Shown here one piece after another: positions 35,787-47,676 of a DNA stretch of 64,000 nucleotides (position 1 is its first letter; each line of letters opens with the position of its first letter). This DNA is from Periplaneta americana (Eukaryota; Arthropoda; Insecta; Blattodea; Blattidae). Both the position numbers and the translations under genes were made by a program. The stretch spans positions 110,425,834-110,489,833 of the forward strand of contig NC_091127.1 of the NCBI RefSeq assembly GCF_040183065.1, written 5' to 3'. Below the pieces are notes generated by a model. It ran no database searches. It saw only the letters and a program-made list of their open reading frames with translations, and had not been told where the DNA came from.

Positions 35787-37023
35787 TAGGGACCGGATTT
35801 TTATGTAATATCAAGGTGAGAAATATGTACATATTTATGTAAGAAAAATAAGCTGAATATGTACCAAAATATGTAAAATCATGAAAATATTTAATATCAA
35901 TATCTGGCAGGTATAGATAGATAGGTAAGACTCTCTAGTTGTGATTTCATAGAGCACCCGAATTTTTTAACGCACACTTGACACATTACTATTTTTCCAT
36001 CTGTAGTGAAAGCTTCGTCCATTGCAATCCATGATTTTATTTTTGTCGTTAGGGTTGAAAATATAGATGCCATTTTAGTTAGTTAAAAGCAGTAGATAAA
36101 CTCACTTGCACTTTATAGGTACTGTTAGTACTAAAACTAGAGAACTGAGTGAAATGAATGACACAACAGTACTGCAAGCACTGTTTCGCTTTACTGGATT
36201 AGGAGAAAATAAGAGGAGATGTGGGACACATGCATTTTAGCTGCTCCGTTTAAGAAACAAGTACCTACTAAAACCTCAAAATATAGGCATTTACAAACTG
36301 TTGTTTGAAAAGTGACATTCCTGTCTCATTCAGAAAGGTAGGATTACTCCAGCTGAGAACCATCTTTCTAATTGCTCGGAAAATCCTGTTTCCGTATAGG
36401 TCTACTAAATTTAAAATAGAGGCGTCAAGCAATAACCTGAAAGTCTCAAGTCAGACTTGACATGGGTTTTCCATGGGTGGGTAAGATTGCAAATTGAATG
36501 GGAACGGCTTGTTAAGACGTATGCAGAATATTATAGTTCGAGACAAATCATGTCATTCTCGTCCCACTCCACCGCATGAAGACAGCGCTACTTTCTGAGT
36601 GATTTTTACAATACAAGGTAGTTGTATGAGAAAGGTTGCCTTTTGTTCACTCATATTTACAGTGGGCAGTATGGGGTGAGTGCCTCTATTACTTCCTGGA
36701 ACCAAGGATGTTATGTTTCGTTCTGAAATATATCCTTTCTTGAGTAAGTAAAAAGGCTTTTTAAATCTGTGTATTTCAAATTGTAAACTTCCCCAGGAGA
36801 AGTTTTTTCTCCTCTCAGAGAAGTAAAAATGAATAAAACCCCTAAATATGTAGATTTATGTAATACCAAGCCATAATATATAATGTGGAATAAATATGTA
36901 AAAATATGTAGTATCAAATTTTAATATATTAATAGTAATTACAAGATTCGCAAAGATTTGTTATTTATATACGGTTGGGTTGAAAGGAATATAATATGTA
37001 ATTACATAAAAATCCAGTCCCTA
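35787..37023 (-). mobile_element. Non-autonomous hAT-type element with 8-bp TSD
   Basis: The target duplication ATTATCAG is exact at 35779-35786 and 37024-37031. The 23-bp terminal inverted repeats begin TAGGGACCGGATTTTTATG at the left and TAGGGACTGGATTTTTATG at the right (complement), one mismatch. Length 1237 bp. The empty site is visible in another copy of the host repeat. Inside, on the minus strand, a short transposase N-terminus remains (next entry). An 8-bp duplication plus a finger protein identifies the hAT superfamily. Confidence 0.93.
35943..36073 (-). pseudogene. hAT transposase N-terminal zinc-finger fragment
   Basis: The minus-strand frame from ATG 36073 gives KIKSWIAMDEAFTTDGKIVM followed by CQVCVKKFGCSMKS. 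The E-A-F-T-T-D-G-x-x-x-x-C-x-x-C pattern is that of finger-bearing hAT transposases. The following His ligands and the catalytic domain are missing. Confidence 0.75.
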
Positions 37024-37571
37024 ATTATCAGGCAGTACATCTCACTTGACAGTATGTGTCAGGGGAAGAACAACTGTTTGCATACATCTGAAGTCTGATT
37101 AGTGTAATATGTAGCTAATATGTATGTAATGGAGGGGGAAAGGAACTGGCCATCCTAACCCATTATCTTCTGGCTTAGTTGCCTCATAATGATGCCTTTT
37201 GTTATTACTTGTGAGATTCAGACCTTTCTTTGGACAGTTAACTAAGCAATGACAACACTGCTTATAAACTTAAATAAATTCTGTAAAAGTTAATGTATTT
37301 TGATAAAAAGCCATGTTCTTAAAAATTTTGGATACGAAATTAACAGCCAACATGGTCTTAGACGCCTATGTAACAAGGACAGTGGACCTGCAAAACTAAG
37401 CACAGGCACATGACTGGATGTCCAAAATTGTGCAATTGTAAATCATTCAGGATAAATGTACCAGTACATGATCCTGCAAAAATGACTGCAAGCAGAATTT
37501 TTATGGAAACCGAAGAGCTAATATGGCTTGCCTAACATGGCGAAAACATTTGTAAAAACAAATTAATGTAA

Positions 37572-38093
37572 TGATAAAGGGTCGGTGGAGCTGAGAAAAA
37601 TCCTCTCCAGCACCGGAATTAGAACCCGGGTTTTCAGCTCTACGTGCTGATGCTCTATCCACTAAGTCACACCGTATTCCAATTCCGATGCCGGATTGAA
37701 TCCTCTCAGTTTAAGCTCCACCTCTTAGCTTCCCTTTAGTGGCCACTCCTCACGCACTGTCACAGATATGTGACAGTGGCACAATGTCCAACATACTAAT
37801 GTGCAGAGGTGCACTCATTACGAGTGACTAAGTGGCCGGGATCTGACGGAATGAGCGCCATCTTAAATCACAAGTGATTATATACACATATCATATGACA
37901 CACGCATTAAACTGAGAGGATTCAATCTGGCATCGGAATTGGAATTCGGTGTGGCTTAGTGGATAGAGCATCAGCACATAGAGCTGAAAACCCAGATTCG
38001 AATCCTGATGTCGGAGAGAATTTTTCTCCACTCCACCGATCATCATATGATAACGCAGAATTCCTGTACGGAAATACTTCAGTACATTGCAAT
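37572..38093 (-). mobile_element. tRNA-like foldback element, full form, 12-bp TSD
   Basis: Exact duplication AAATTAATGTAA at 37560-37571 and 38094-38105. Inverted arms (about 37576-37715 and 37912-38045) each carry a tRNA-like unit. On the plus strand: GTGTGGCTTAGTGGATAGAG (A box TGGCTTAGTGG) and a B-box-like GATTCGAATCC. The complement lies in the left arm. The head block with the small stem-loops is at the right end, so the element is reversed relative to the copy at 50760-54614. The centre has GTGGCC blocks and a GACAGTGG palindrome. No coding capacity. Confidence 0.9.
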
Positions 38094-38104
38094 AAATTAA
38101 TGTA

Positions 38105-38615
38105 AGCTAAATAAAACAAATTACTCTATGTTAATAAAACTATAAATTTTAGACTATATTTTAAGATCAATTATCTATATTTAAAAATTTAACAAATTAA
38201 AAATTTTTACAGCAGAATGAAAGGAAGGAAGAAAATAGAGAAGTAAAGAACGTTAAGAGTGGTACTCATAAAGCTTCCAAATATTAAATAAAAATTCAGA
38301 AACTTACATAGTTACTGAAATTTAGTTTGTCTTTAAAGTTTTTACATCAATGTCATACATTCTCTGTATAAATAATGTCACTATTGCACAGCTTTCGGAG
38401 TACTGATGAGTCCTAGTGGAATCTGTGATTAAAACGATATGTTGGCTCATGCTTTCTTGTTCTACTTCTGGTTCTCTTTAATTAAACACCACGGGATTTA
38501 TAGCTGCACAGAACAATCACATAAAATCTTTGAAGTTGGTACCAACACCTGAAATCAGGCAAGAAAACAAGAGAAAGGAGAGGAACAGGAAAAGGGAAAT
38601 ATTAGGCTCAATAGA
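38105..38615. other. No recognised feature (intronic)
   Basis: AT-rich intron sequence. Confidence 0.3.
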
Positions 38616-38619
38616 AACA

Positions 38620-38870
38620 GTTTTGAAACGGTCTAATTGATAGCACTGCTGAAAAGAAAGGAATATATTTAGAATTTCATTATAAATCTCTATGATAGTT
38701 AACATTAATGATAAATTAATATTAACATTAATAATTAATGATGGCTGGAGAGCAAAAGACAGAGATGGAGAAGGGTGTTAAACTATAATCTGCTATCAAA
38801 CTTTCACCAAGTACCAATACAGTAACTACAAACATAATAATTCAGTGATCCATTATAATACAACACAAAT
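38620..38870 (-). repeat. Dispersed repeat B, copy 1
   Basis: Complement of the block at 43655-43870. Shared runs include ACTATCATAGAGATTTATAA, TGAAATTCT and TTCCTTTCTTTTCA. A partial third copy is at 43120-43210. Class unknown. Confidence 0.7.
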
Positions 38871-39925
38871 GCTGTTGGGGGGGGGGGGCAGGGTGAACCG
38901 TAAGTAATGTCAATTTCAGGGGGTTACTCTTCGAGATATTCAGACAAAAAAAGCACTGAACTAAATACACAATGTCGCCAACATAAGGACATGACATTGG
39001 TCTGTGGTGTCATTAGAAGGAGAAATTCGTTTTTTTTTTCCTCTCTACCGCCCTCGTTCTGAACATTACTGAGAGATAGCACCACTGTTAATGACAAGAT
39101 GTATTTGCGTAAATATTGCGAGTAGATTACGTGTCTCAGATGGGGGCTCATGACAGGAACAGTTTGCTGTAGCGCATGCTTGGTCCTCTCATGCAGTGGC
39201 AGTGTGATACTTACTTGAATTTATTTTCGTGTGTACATTCCAGATCAAATCAAGAAGATCCCTTCTTGCTCCTGTTACATATCTTGCATATATGAAAGTT
39301 AGGTTTGGTTAGTTTAGGTTTTTATTAACCGAGTCCACGGATGCGCAGGCAGCTAAGATTATCCTGCTGGACATGGCCCTTATGATAGTTTTTGTTTTGT
39401 AACATTGATAAACAATACTATGATGAAAGCGGTGAATAATTTCATGGCCGATAAAAGTTTTCTTCGTAAAATGCTAGGTATTTTCTCTAGACCAAAAATA
39501 AAATGGAAACGTGGTCATAATTACGTACTTAAAACTTTGGCGAACATTAACTGGAAATTTACTTTCCTTCATTTGAATGACATTCCCTGAAACACACCTC
39601 TTCTCCCTTTATTTCGTTGTGATAGCCCTACTTTAAGATCTTACTACATCTACTCGGCATATTGGGAATTCAATCAATAATTATTGCTCTGCACCCACAA
39701 TCGAATCAAGATTTTTGTAAAGTATAAGTGAAGTACGTTATAAATGTTTAACCTATGAAGATACACAGTGAGGCAGTCTTGTCCAGTTATTATTAAGAAA
39801 ATTGCTGCAACTTTTCTTTGGAGAAAATAGACTATTATTTACAAATAGAATATTAATATTCCACTCTTACTTAAGTTGTGAGTTTTGAACTTTGCTGTGA
39901 CTACTGTTTCAGCTCTATTTAATTT
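38871..39925. other. No recognised feature (intronic)
   Basis: Contains a G-run at 38876-38888. No domain, SINE or repeat pair was seen. Confidence 0.3.
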
Positions 39926-40109
39926 TGTAATTAGAGGAGAAAAATTCGCTCCGACGCCGGGAATCGAAGCAGGTCCTTGGTTCCATGTACCAAGTGCTCT
40001 AACACTGAGCTATGCCAAAGTTCAATCCACAGCACTGGATCGAATCCCCTTCCTCTAGTGTTTTCCCCCTTTGTGGCCTTACTCCAAATTCGACACGTAT
40101 GTTGACATA

Positions 40110-40979
40110 CAGAGTGATTCAGTAACTATGTTACAAACTTACAGGGATGATAGAGGAGACAATTATGAACAACTTTCACATGGAACCTATATCCGGAAAT
40201 GTTCCGTTTTGTAGTTACAAGCCTAAATATGTTAGTCTAACCAGCTATAATCGAACTCAAGGTCATCCTTTTGAAGTTTGGTTGCAGGTGGCTTGTTCCT
40301 GTAAACGGTGATTTCTCATAAACATGATATAAGCTAGTTGGTAAGGTAAATTATATTTTTACAAGTTAAACCTTGCAACTTTCCTTCCATTTTCTTTTGC
40401 TCTTTCATAAATGAAATGCATATGAATAAGTTGCAAGGTTTAATCAGTCAAAATATCATTTATGATGCCGAATAGCTGATGCCGAATAGCTTATACCGTG
40501 ATTATGAGAAATCAACAACATTTGCAGAAACAGGTCGTCTGCAACCAAACTTCAAAAGGATGGCCTTGAGTTCGGTTCTACTGTTTACACTGAATAACAT
40601 ATCTAGGCTTGTAACTACCAAATGGAATGTTTCCGTACATAATAATAATAATAATTCTTTATTTATACTGGCAGAGTTAAGGCCATAGGGCCTTCTCTTA
40701 CACTCTACCAGGTCACAAAGTATTCAAGCAGTTAAAATTTAACAAAAAAAGTTACAGAATAGAATACTAACATATTACAAAGAGAAATAATAATAGCATA
40801 ATAAAATCGACACTAAACAACAAGAAAATAATACCATAATAGAAAAAAAAAGAAAGTAAAATACATTGGCATATAGCAAAAGCAATTCATTTAGCACATA
40901 GGTTTCTACATGAAAGTTGTTTATAATTGTCTCTTCTATCATCCCTAAAAGTTTGTAACATAGTCACTGAATCACCCTG
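40110..40979. mobile_element. Long-armed foldback DNA element (TA target), containing a LINE tail
   Basis: The ends CAGAGTGATTCAGTAACTAT and (complement) CAGGGTGATTCAGTGACTAT sit beside TA. Arms extend about 260 bp: TGCAACCAAACTTCAAAAGG at about 40540 mirrors CCTTTTGAAGTTTGGTTGCA at about 40270. The right arm is interrupted near 40640-40880. Non-coding. A TA target suggests a Tc1/mariner-related MITE. Confidence 0.8.
40640..40885 (-). mobile_element. LINE 3'-UTR fragment with (ATT)n tail
   Basis: On the minus strand the sequence ends TAAAGAATTATTATTATTA, the (ATT)n tail of a CR1/Jockey-like LINE. It contains GGCCTTAACTCTGCCAGTAT. It interrupts the right arm of the foldback element after TTTCCGTACAT. 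Confidence 0.6.
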
Positions 40980-41149
40980 TATACTGAGTCAACTGTCATT
41001 ATACAAGGAGTGCACTCAATTGAGAGACTTGGTGGCCGGGATTCCACAGTATATAATACTGTTGGACGAAGAATCTACGTAAAGATTAATTTTTGGTCCT
41101 ACAGAATTTATCTGTTATGGCAACAATTACAATTACAGGAGAAAAATTC

Positions 41150-41840
41150 GCCTCCGGGGAAAAACATAAAATCCATGAACATCCATTTCACAGCCCTAAG
41201 GTGGTTGTGTGGTGTGCCATTTCAGAGCAAAAAATTATCATCCCCTACTTCTTTGAGGACAATAATGGTGCTGAGGCGACCATCAACTCCGAACATTACC
41301 ACCACATGCTGACAACATTCTTCCTGCGTGAGTTGGTACGTAGTAACTGGAACATTAAGATCCTATAGTTTCAACAGGATGGAGCCACAGCACATATGGC
41401 ACATCTTTCAATAAACATGCTGCATGCTGTTTTCCCTGGGCGACTTCTCTCCACGTTCAGTGACAGTGAATGGTTCTCCATATCCCCAGACCTCATTGCA
41501 CCAGACTTTTTTTGTGGGGGTATGTGAAGGTGAAGGCTAAGGCTAAGGTCTACGCTCGTAGACTCCCTGATATCAACAGCCTCAAAAATGCAATTCGTGA
41601 GGAAATTGCTTGTGTCACACCAGACACTTTGCAGAGATTAATGACTAGTGTACAAAGAAAATTACAACAATGTACTGATGCTAATGGTGGGCATCTTAAG
41701 GATGTAATTAAAAAAAATTAGGTAATAATCTGTAAATCCAAGACTATAACGTGCCTAATAGTGTCCATGGTTTATACTTTCTTTAAACAATAATTGTGAT
41801 ATTTTGAAAATGAGAAACTTTGCCGGACCCTGTATTTGCT
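41150..41840 (+). pseudogene. IS630/mariner-type DDE transposase, C-terminal two-thirds
   Basis: Plus-strand blocks with stops and frameshifts: FHSPKVVVWCAISEQKIIIP, FQQDGATAHMAHLS (second catalytic Asp kept), SISPDLIAPDFFCGGYVKVK (third Asp kept) and QRKLQQCTDANGGHLKDVI. These match the C-terminal half of the widespread insect mariner-like transposase with 'QQDGATAHTA ... SPDLTxCDFFLWGY ... GGHxxxx'. The N-terminal HTH and first Asp are missing. A TAG at 41369 and a frameshift near 41510 inactivate it. A possible TIR remnant GGACCCTGTA is near 41826. Confidence 0.85.
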
Positions 41841-41844
41841 AAGA

Positions 41845-43110
41845 AAGGTTTACGCTCTTATTTTAAAGAAGAAAAACTTCTCCGGCATCTTAATTTATTA
41901 ATGATCTCAGTTTTGTACATGTACATGTCATGGAAGTTTAACTCGTTCTGCTAACATTTCTGTCACAAGAAACTAAGATTATTTGGGCTGTGTAATTCCA
42001 TACACCATGAATAAGTGAAGAGGAAGACAATAGCAAAATGCAATGTGAAAGAATGACTCCCTAGTAATCACATAAGAAACTAAGATATGTGAGAAGAGTT
42101 TGATATATATGCTGTAAGGTAATGAAAGGTATAAGAATATATAAAATGCTGAAGACAACATAAAAATTGAACAAGTAGTGAAAGGATAATATAAACTGTG
42201 AAAGGATAATATAAACTATGTTTGGTTATTACATGCGGTCCATGAAGACCTTAGTGAATCATGTTTCTAGTCTCATAGTATGAGAAATTTCTGAGATGGC
42301 AGCACCTATAAGACGGAATCTATTACCTATGACAGGTGAAGATAACTAGCAGGGTTGAATTTTTAAGTGGCAGAGAGATTTGTTCGAAACTCTCTCATTC
42401 AAGGACAGGATTCTTTTACTTTTTGTAAATACAACAGGTTCTACCTTGGCTTACAATACTTCTTTAGAAAGCCAAGTTGAGTACATTGTTTTTTTTTTTA
42501 ATCCACTCTTCACCAGATTTGAACCCACAAAATAGAGATCTAATTATAATAACATATAAGCCATTACATCAACTATAATGAAATACAGAACGAGGTGATG
42601 ATGAAATATTGGACATTCGAGAAAAATATGTAGTTAATAAAATAATGTGAAAAGAAAACAGACATTTTCCTAATTTCTGAAAACAATTAAGAGATACAGA
42701 CTTAATTTATAAATCATAAACTTATTTGCATGCAATAAGTATTCATGTAGGCCTACTGCAATAATTTCTAGTATTATCTACTTTCCAATTTTTTTTATTA
42801 AAACTCGTATTTAAAAGTGGTATAAATATTAAATGACATTATTTGTATCACCACGAATAACAACTAATAACCTAAAGTGCACAGTGTCACAGTTCAAGTG
42901 GTCTTCGGGATCTGCATTTCTGTGACATCATGTGGCAACAAAATAATGTAGAAATTAACGTGTTTAGATTTGTTTTTTGATATACATATATATAACACGG
43001 TGTTAGTGTCAAATTGACATAGTAGGAAGCAGAAGCCAGATGACATTTGTGCAATGTTGCCAAAGCTCAGGAACACAGAGCTAAAGCTCGTAAGATAGAT
43101 GTGAAAATTG
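41845..43110. other. No recognised feature (intronic)
   Basis: AT-rich. Includes a 23-bp tandem duplication near 42176-42221 (GTGAAAGGATAATATAAACT repeated). Confidence 0.35.
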
Positions 43111-43214
43111 TGAGATCAAACATTATTCAATACACTGATTTTGTTGCATGAATTGAATATTGTTTGTAGTTACTTTATTGGTACTTTGTAAAAGACTGAT
43201 TAATTATAGTAGAT

Positions 43215-43567
43215 TACAAGGTAACATTTGACCACCTCTGTTGTGTAGGGGTCAGCATGCTGGTCTCTTACGCAGAGGGCCCAGGTTCGATTCCCAGTCG
43301 GGTTGAATTTCCTGGTTGAGGTTTCTCAGGGTTTTTCCTCAACCGTAAGGCAAATGCCAGGAAATTCTGACCACAACATCCCTGAATATCACCGGCCTCA
43401 TTCATCACCGAAATCATATTCATAGAAATCAGTAATATATATACAATCGCCATCTAGTTCACACTAATAGAACCAGTCTCAACAATATTACACAGGCCTT
43501 TGGATTTCAAGCAAAAGATTAACTCGCGATATGACCAAAGATGTCAAAGCGAGTATAAATAACAACG

Positions 43568-43598
<31 letters not shown>
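43215..43598 (+). mobile_element. tRNA-derived SINE with long poly(A)
   Basis: The head TGTAGGGGTCAGCATGCTGG contains an A-box-like block. The B box is AGGTTCGATTCCC at about 43283-43295. The body has GGGTTTTTCCTCAACCGTAA and CACAACATCCCTGAATATCA, and a terminal domain CAAAGCGAGTATAAATAACA. It ends in about 31 A residues (43568-43598). The intact head and long pure A tail suggest recent insertion. Confidence 0.85.
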
Positions 43599-43654
43599 AT
43601 ATATAACATCTATCTCCATATAGCAAGATAATTAATGTGAGGGCTCTGAGAAGA

Positions 43655-43870
43655 ATTGTGAGGCTAAAATATTGTTAAATACAATAATTTTGTTACTTTG
43701 TAAAAGACTGACAGCAGATTACAATCTAATGTCCATCTTCATCTGTTCTTCGCTCTCCATGTGTGACTATCAGCCATCATTCATTTTGATTATCATAGAG
43801 GTTTATAATGAAATTCTGAACACATTCCTTTCTTTTCAAGTAGTCAGCAGTACTATCAATCAGATTATTG
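43655..43870 (+). repeat. Dispersed repeat B, copy 2
   Basis: Inverted relative to 38620-38870. Its first part (GTAAAAGACTGA ... AGATTACAA) is also present at 43188-43222, just upstream of the SINE. Confidence 0.7.
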
Positions 43871-44479
43871 TAAAACTAATTTTTCCATGGAGGTTTAGAA
43901 CTAGGAGCTGTTAATTACAAAGAGGAACTCTTGCTTACCTGTACAGTTTTCTGTGTCGGGGCAGTGAATACTTGGAGTGAAACCAGAATAAAAGTTAAAA
44001 ATAATACTGTATATTGCGTAACTTATATCTCTTAGGAAATCAATTTCTGCTTGATATGAACATTACATTTGTCAGTTTATTCTATGTAATACAATAATCA
44101 CAAAGAAAATGTTCTGACTTGATTTGAAGTAAACTGTCATTATATGTTGTTGATTTCAAATAAAGACCCATTAATTTTTTTACTGAAAGTCATATTTCAT
44201 GTGCATCATTCGTGGATACATTGACTTGTGAATACTGAATATTAACCTCTGACAAGTAGTTTAGAAGTAATAAAGTACATAGACATATACAAGCATGTCC
44301 AAGTCAACTTCAAAATGAGCATAACAATTTCAATTTTTTTTGTAGCATTACAATTCTCTTTCTTTACACTTCGTATAATAAGAAAGTAAATGTTAAAACT
44401 TTAGATTGATCTACGACCAAATAGGAACAGCAAGATGAAAGTGACAAAATACTTAGGTAGGGTGGAAAGGATAACTCAC

Positions 44480-44548
44480 CAGGTCGAGGTCCTGGCCCCC
44501 TCATTCCCATTGGTCCTGGAGGTCCTCGTGGATGGAACATGGGTCCTC
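44480..44548 (-). CDS. 69-bp internal exon of the host gene
   Basis: The acceptor CACAG ends at 44549 and the donor is GTGAGT at 44479-44474. Exactly 23 codons in phase 1-1, so it can be skipped or duplicated without changing frame. The translation starts GGPMFHPRGPPGP and continues MGMRGPGPRP. The opening is near-identical to the start of the preceding 717-bp exon (GGPMFSPRGPGP), which indicates exon duplication. Neighbouring intron sequence is AT-rich and non-coding. Confidence 0.87.
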
Positions 44549-44889
44549 CTGTGAAGCACAATTTTTGCATTAAAACCAATTCTAATTTAATACAATCAAT
44601 TTCATTAAACACACATAAAAGTTGATTTTCAAGATTTAGTTTTAAAATAAAAATTTTCATTATCAATTTTAATCACTGTAGCAGGCAATCAATGTTAGCA
44701 ATTACTATGCCTGCCTTCCTGCAAAAGCTACATAAGTTACAAGAACTTAAATTAAACTTACCAGCATCATAAAATTAATGAAAGTGTCAAGAATTTATCA
44801 AATAAATATCAAAATGGCACTATCACTACTCACCAAATTTCCTATTTAAATAAAATTGTTACTTTATAGTATGAATCCTGCACTTATTT

Positions 44890-45176
44890 ACTTAAAAAAT
44901 ATAAATTAGAGCGAAAGAGAAAACGAAAATAAAATATAAATTTGAAAGGAAAAAGAAATGGCAATAAATAATACAAAGCAAGATAAAGAAGAGAGAAAAC
45001 ATGGCAAGAAAATAGGAAAGAAATAAGGAAAAAGTCAAGAAGAAAATAGAATGAAATAAGAAAGAGAAACTACGAAGAAAAACAAGAGAAAATGAAGAAA
45101 ACAAGAAGAAAAACAAGGTTGCAGTATGTTCAGAATAAAAAAATAGAGGGGGGGAGAGAAAAAAACAAAATATCTG
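44890..45176. repeat. Purine-rich (A/G) intronic tract of about 285 bp
   Basis: Almost entirely A and G on the plus strand (pyrimidine-rich on the transcribed sense of the gene), with GAAAA/AAGAA motifs. The phenylalanine/leucine/serine-rich minus-strand frame across it is an artefact of composition. Confidence 0.75.
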
Positions 45177-45409
45177 TATCATTCTAATTGTACATGCATG
45201 ATTGTATTACTAACACTCATTAAATTTTAGATTTTCGAATTTATGTAGTAAAATATTTTTTATTTCTTTAAATGTTTATTTAATCATACTGTATTGTTTC
45301 ATTTCTAAATATTTCTTACAAGTACCAGGAAGATAGATGGGGGGGGGGGAATCCTGATGTTTAAATATATACTGCTTTTACTGTGAACATCACAAGTCTA
45401 ATTCAAATC

Positions 45410-46340
45410 AACTTGTTTGATATGTGTTGCTAAAAAATGACAGCTGAGATTTGGCTCTACTAGCCACATAGCCTGGTTCATATAACAAGTCACAAAAAAT
45501 GGAAATGACAAGGAGATAAGTCTGGGCTGTAAGGGGTAGTCTGCTTGTGTTTTCCAGTCCCTTGTTGATATCCAGTGTGAGCTCCAGCATTGTCATTGAG
45601 TAAGATTACTCTTTTGGTCAAAAGGCCTGGATATTGTCTAAGATGCCCAAGAGTGTCTTTATAGCATTGGACAATGATCATTTATCCATGTTCTTTAAAT
45701 TCCACAGCAATACAGCTCGCTCATAAAAAAATATATGACACTTCCTACATTTCCTTCAACTTTTTAGGAATGGGGGAGGGGAGGAGATCCAGTGTGTTTT
45801 CATTCCATACTAGACTGACAGGAGTGTGGCTTAAAATGATGGCACCAGGACATGACACTTGTCACAATATGATGAAAGAATTGATCACTTTCCTCCTGAT
45901 ATCGTCTGAGGTTCTGTTGATAAATTCTCGCACATTCGGCTTTCTGCTCAGGAGTTTTGAAGTGTGGTCACCCACTGCACACAAACTTTGTGACATTGCA
46001 GGTGTTTGCAGAGAATTTTATGGATACTTCCCTGGCTATTACTCAGCAATAAACTAAGTTCACTTAATATTCTCCTAATTTCTAGAACAAGAGCATCAAA
46101 TTGTTGAATTGAATTTGGTGTGACAGCATTAAGTGCTTGTCCTAGTTGTGGACTGTACTACAGAGATGTTTGGTCGGAATGAAACTGTACACAACAATCC
46201 TTTATAGCTGATTTCCCTAGGCATGTCTCTTCATATACTGCAACGATTCTGCGATGGATTTCAACAAGTGTATGACCTTCTGCAGTCAAAAAACGAATTA
46301 CAGCATGCTGTTCACTTTGGGACGCTTCCATCTTGCATCA
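45410..46340 (-). pseudogene. mariner-like transposase relic
   Basis: The minus strand from 46336 gives MEASQSEQHAVIRFLTAEGH, then TLVEIHRRIVAVYEE (the HTH region) and further frame-shifted text, ending with VILLNDNAGAHTGYQQG (second Asp, about 45610) and TPYSPDLSPCHFHFL (third position reads His where mariner has Asp). Numerous stops and frameshifts. Similar in wording to the mariner at 18480-20580, opposite orientation. Confidence 0.75.
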
Positions 46341-46989
46341 TTCACTTTTCTTTTTCCATTTATTCAAAACAAAAATGACAGGAATGCCAACATCATTTAC
46401 CAATAAAAAGTTTATAACCATTGTTGCCAACCATACTTACCAATAAAAAGCCTATTACCATTGTAGCCAATATTCCTAAACCAGGGCATCATTCATTTTA
46501 ATTAATCATATAATTTACCTTCCATATTCCACCAAGTGAAACACCCCATGGTGGGAGAAAAAAAATTACAGCTTCGGTGTCATGCTCAGAGATGGAGATG
46601 ATTAAGTAAAGTCAAGAATTTTCCCATTTTGAACTGTCTCGTGTGTTCAAAGGCTTAACTTTAAAGTATTTTCCTCAAATTTTGATCTGTGAAATATTTT
46701 ACTGATGTGCAAGGTATTTTCATTTCTCATCTTTTGACACTACTTTCCTTTTGTCCATATGTCTGCAACCTCATTTTTCCACAATCCATAATGCACTGAT
46801 ATACACTGTATGATTATTTTCTTGCTGAAATTTCGTATGTTTAATGATATTACATATTTATTTGATTCTATTTCTTTTAGGTACCAAATAACATACTATA
46901 ACCTGTATGGTTGTTTTCGAATCGTAGAACACATTTGATTCAGCATGAAAAAAAAATAATTGAATACCCTGATTCTCCGTAAAAAAAAA

Positions 46990-47058
<69 letters not shown>

Positions 47059-47099
47059 AAGGTAGCAAGGGAAGGAGGAAGGAAGAGGTAGGAGGGAAG

Positions 47100-47135
<36 letters not shown>
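46990..47135. repeat. (TA)n-(GA)n compound microsatellite
   Basis: About 17 TA repeats are followed directly by about 16 GA repeats. A degenerate purine region and a second (GA)n at 47105-47130 follow. Confidence 0.93.
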
Positions 47136-47676
47136 AGGGAAAAGGGAGAGGGAGGGAAAGAGAGGGCGAGAGAGAAGTTTTTTCAAGAAAACATACAGAG
47201 TTACAAACTACAGTATATGATGCAAGGAAGATAGAGGGATGAGTTGTTTACGAATCTTATGTGTTATTCTCCTCTACTTTGTCCATTGATTCCCATAAGC
47301 AAGAGGCCTCTATGGTCTCATAAGATATCCTTCAGACACTTTGCATTTTCAATAGAGACAGTAGCCAACAAAGAATTTATTTCTAAATTAAGAAATTATG
47401 TAGAATGCAAAACAACACGCAATTTTATCATCAATAACAATCTTTCTACGAGAAACGAGACTACTATTAATTTTTATCATTCCTTAAAAGTCCATCACTA
47501 TTTGCTAAGTTTGACTCCCTGATCACTGGACCCAATGCCAATCACTACATTACAGGATATGTGAGCCTTGGACTATAGAAATCATTATTTGCAATGAAGG
47601 ATTAAAAATCAAAATAACTTGAATTATCACTTTCATCCTTAAGACATATTACAGCATAAAATAAGAGCTTATTTAC

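Larger units (their letters stand above)
35742..37255 (+). repeat. Dispersed repeat R, near-complete copy split by a hAT element
   Basis: The left part 35742-35786 (GAGGTTCTGGCTGATAATGT) and right part 37024-37255 are collinear with the copy at 48706-48815/50113-50215. Removing the hAT insertion and one 8-bp duplication restores the alignment exactly at the CTATCAGGCAGTACA junction seen uninterrupted at 48733. Confidence 0.85.
39932..41055 (+). mobile_element. tRNA-like foldback element, second subfamily, split by a MITE
   Basis: The left part 39932-40107 has GGAGAAAAATTCGCTCCGAC, then an inverted tRNA-like unit with a B-box complement (GGAATCGAA) and an A-box complement (CTGAGCTATGCC). It continues with CCTCTAGTGTTTTCCCCC and TGTGGCC, as in the centre of the elements at 37572 and 54127. 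After a MITE (40110-40979) the centre continues with GTGCACTCAATTGAGAGA and GTGGCCGGGATTCC. The right arm is not recognisable beyond 41055. The same architecture with a different tRNA-like sequence indicates a sister subfamily. Confidence 0.7.
28799..44479 (-). other. 15.7-kb intron of the host gene
   Basis: Bounded by a GTGAGT donor at 44479-44474 and a TTTTAG acceptor at 28800-28799, both phase 1. It contains LINE, hAT, SINE and foldback insertions listed separately. No further exon with the gene's Pro/Gly signature was found inside, but a short skipped exon cannot be excluded. Confidence 0.75.
44549..47676 (-). other. 3.1-kb intron of the host gene
   Basis: GTAAAT donor at 47676-47671 and CACAG acceptor ending at 44549. 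Contains a purine-rich tract, a mariner relic and microsatellites. Confidence 0.8.

Noticed and set aside
44892..45182. 96-codon Phe/Ser/Leu-rich minus frame that looks like a membrane protein
   Set aside because: Translation of a purine-rich intronic tract; composition artefact.
46896..47186. Minus frame with Ser-Leu and Tyr-Ile repeats
   Set aside because: Translation of the (TA)n-(GA)n microsatellite.
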